Assembly (NCBI GenBank): GCA_023146365.1
Contig: JAGLCE010000055.1
Span: forward strand, 1-13,526
Reading direction: 5' to 3'
Length of the DNA: 13,526 nucleotides
Origin: Endozoicomonadaceae bacterium
GTDB lineage: Bacteria > Pseudomonadota > Gammaproteobacteria > Pseudomonadales > Endozoicomonadaceae
Shown: positions 12,072 through 13,526 of the stretch, one piece after another
Numbering within the stretch: the first letter of the stretch is position 1
Layout of the letters: each line of letters begins with the position of its first letter
Program-made: the position numbers and the translations under genes
Notes under the pieces: model-generated
The model's input: the letters and a program-made list of their open reading frames with translations, nothing else
Told to the model about the DNA's origin: nothing
Databases searched by the model: none

Positions 12072-13514
12072 ATGCCTGCTGAATATAGAGTACGAGGAGA
12101 TATCATTATATCTAACGTAACAAATAACTCAGCATACATTGGACCCACTTCTCTTTTTCATAAAATACAGGAAGCCATCCAATGGGTTAGAGAAAAGATT
12201 TCAGTTGTACCAATTTTAAAAAATCTTATACCTGCCACTGAAAGGCTTACAAATTTACAGAGTGTGCATACACGCAATATTATTTCCATGGGAAAAAAAA
12301 GCACCCATCCACGAGAATTCTGTGCGTTACTCCAACAAATAGACAAAATAGAAACCAGTGAAGAAGTTAAAAAGGTTATAACTCGCATTATACATGATAT
12401 ATCCAACACAACGTTGAACCACTCACGTTTAGCCAATTATCAACTCTCACTGCTACTCAGTGAGAGTTTAGGCGATAAACTGACGGCAACGATTTTGACA
12501 CACCTGTATCACATAGCATTACCTGAAGCATCACCAACAATCAAAGATATTGACATCGACAAAACACCAGAAGATATCCAATATCATAAAGAGATGGGGA
12601 AATTAATCACAACCACGCAGAAGATCAAGCAACGAAAACAGAGTGACAAGCCTATTCCCTGCACCCACATGGGAAGTTCCTTCATACAGATGGTCACTCA
12701 TGACAAAAAAGAAAACAGAAGTCAGAAAAACAGGGGATTAAGCTCCCTCCAAAGCTCATTATTTGATATTCATAAAGAGCTAAGCAACCATCAGACCCCC
12801 CCACCACTATCAAGCTCTCAGAAATGGGTCAAACAAAGAGCGCATATAGTCATGGAGTCTCTAGATAGCAAAGCCTTACCACTGAGCGATGATATTTTCA
12901 TGCACGCTTTAGATGACGATAACACAATAACACCATCGGAGATGAGTTCAACAAAATGGTCAAAAAAAACATGGGATAATACTCTAGAATATTGCAATAA
13001 AAAAAAGCCTTTTGATGGTGAGTTTATAGTAGATAACATCCGTACAATTTATGTATTAAAGGATATGACGAAGAAAACGACCACTGAATTTATTCCCCAG
13101 GTTGGCGAACAGGTATTCAACAAAGAAAGCTATGAAAATTTTATCGGTGATGCAAAGATAGCTGGAACGTTGTCTAAAATAACGTCTCAAGTTTTCGCCT
13201 CTTATATGACAATACTTGATGCGGTGAGACTACAACAGATCACTCCATTTTCAGTAATAAGCAGCTCCAATTCACATCAGATAAAATGCACGATTACCAA
13301 AATCAAAGATAACACTTTCAATATAAAATATGAACACAAAAAAATATCCCCAATAGCACTAAGTTGCATAACAAGTACACCATGCTATCTCACTGATGCG
13401 GTCTACAATATAGAGTCTACTTGCACTTTTAATGCCGAATCGCTTAAAAATGGCCTTCTAGTCGCCCCGGAACCTACAGTGAAGGTTACCTATACCCCCA
13501 TGGCAAAAACATGA
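12072..13514 (+). CDS. Unrecognised 480-residue hydrophilic protein, possible effector
   Basis: I do not recognise this protein. It is complete, rich in Lys, Ser, Thr and Ile, and has no signal peptide and no clear membrane segment. Residues 1-150 look mostly helical (for example I-Q-E-A-I-Q-W-V-R-E-K-I and L-S-L-L-L-S-E-S-L). Residues 200-260 are polar and probably disordered, with a P-P-P-L-S-S-S stretch. Residues 300-475 alternate in a way that suggests beta strands, with several Thr-rich pieces. No catalytic motif stands out. The ATG at 12072 is the first in frame, but no good ribosome site precedes it. AT-rich codon use matches the array genes and not ppsA. A large orphan of this type next to diverging membrane paralogs would fit a secreted host-directed protein; that is inference only. 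Confidence 0.75.
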   Translation: MPAEYRVRGDIIISNVTNNSAYIGPTSLFHKIQEAIQWVREKISVVPILKNLIPATERLTNLQSVHTRNIISMGKKSTHPREFCALLQQIDKIETSEEVKKVITRIIHDISNTTLNHSRLANYQLSLLLSESLGDKLTATILTHLYHIALPEASPTIKDIDIDKTPEDIQYHKEMGKLITTTQKIKQRKQSDKPIPCTHMGSSFIQMVTHDKKENRSQKNRGLSSLQSSLFDIHKELSNHQTPPPLSSSQKWVKQRAHIVMESLDSKALPLSDDIFMHALDDDNTITPSEMSSTKWSKKTWDNTLEYCNKKKPFDGEFIVDNIRTIYVLKDMTKKTTTEFIPQVGEQVFNKESYENFIGDAKIAGTLSKITSQVFASYMTILDAVRLQQITPFSVISSSNSHQIKCTITKIKDNTFNIKYEHKKISPIALSCITSTPCYLTDAVYNIESTCTFNAESLKNGLLVAPEPTVKVTYTPMAKT

Positions 13515-13526
13515 TCATATATTAAT

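Noticed and set aside
1..13526. tRNA or rRNA genes
   Set aside because: I saw no cloverleaf-like sequence with the conserved T-loop GTTCGANTC and no rRNA core sequence on either strand.

Overview
The window looks like an accessory, decaying region of a host-associated gammaproteobacterium. The only gene with a firm assignment is ppsA (8229-10634, +), whose product reads almost residue for residue like the Escherichia coli enzyme. Everything around it is AT-rich, gene-poor and full of repeats and broken genes. That pattern fits an animal symbiont or pathogen of the Endozoicomonadaceae kind, but this placement is a guess and not something the sequence proves.

Layout. From 1 to 7600 there is a head-to-tail tandem array on the minus strand. 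Its unit is about 1.1-1.3 kb: one small membrane-protein gene plus a long conserved leader. Five copies are intact (starts at 1492, 4173, 5272, 6423 and 7580). One copy is cut down to its first codons (start 212), and one C-terminal remnant lies at 7885-7971. A further diverged copy lies beyond ppsA on the opposite strand (10971-11444) and carries a stop at codon 4. The array is interrupted between the first two intact copies by an ompW-like outer-membrane protein gene (2308-3036), a piece resembling the start of a DinB polymerase, and the 3' end of an IS4-like transposase. A second copy of that transposase tail sits at the left edge of the window and has replaced the body of the truncated unit.

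The array genes encode proteins of 152-159 residues with a Ser/Thr/Asn-rich variable N-terminus, three hydrophobic segments and fixed motifs (P/S-R-T/S-V-x-I-K, P-x-I-G-P and I-P-F-x-S). I do not recognise the family. The five intact genes and the truncated one carry a hairpin in the 5' untranslated region. It lies exactly 25 nt upstream of the start codon in five units and 28 nt in the sixth. Its stem bases change in a compensatory way between copies, so it is probably a functional RNA element. An extended -10 promoter is conserved about 64 nt upstream of the start in four of them. Together these define an expanded, co-regulated, rapidly diverging gene family that is the most likely undescribed system here.

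To the right of ppsA come a tandem 7/8-bp repeat that forms the end of the ppsA reading frame, the stop-interrupted inverted paralog, a short fragment of higher GC, a promoter overlapped by a perfect inverted repeat, and an unrecognised 480-residue hydrophilic protein (12072-13514) that could be a secreted effector. All similarity statements are from my own reading of translations, without database searches.
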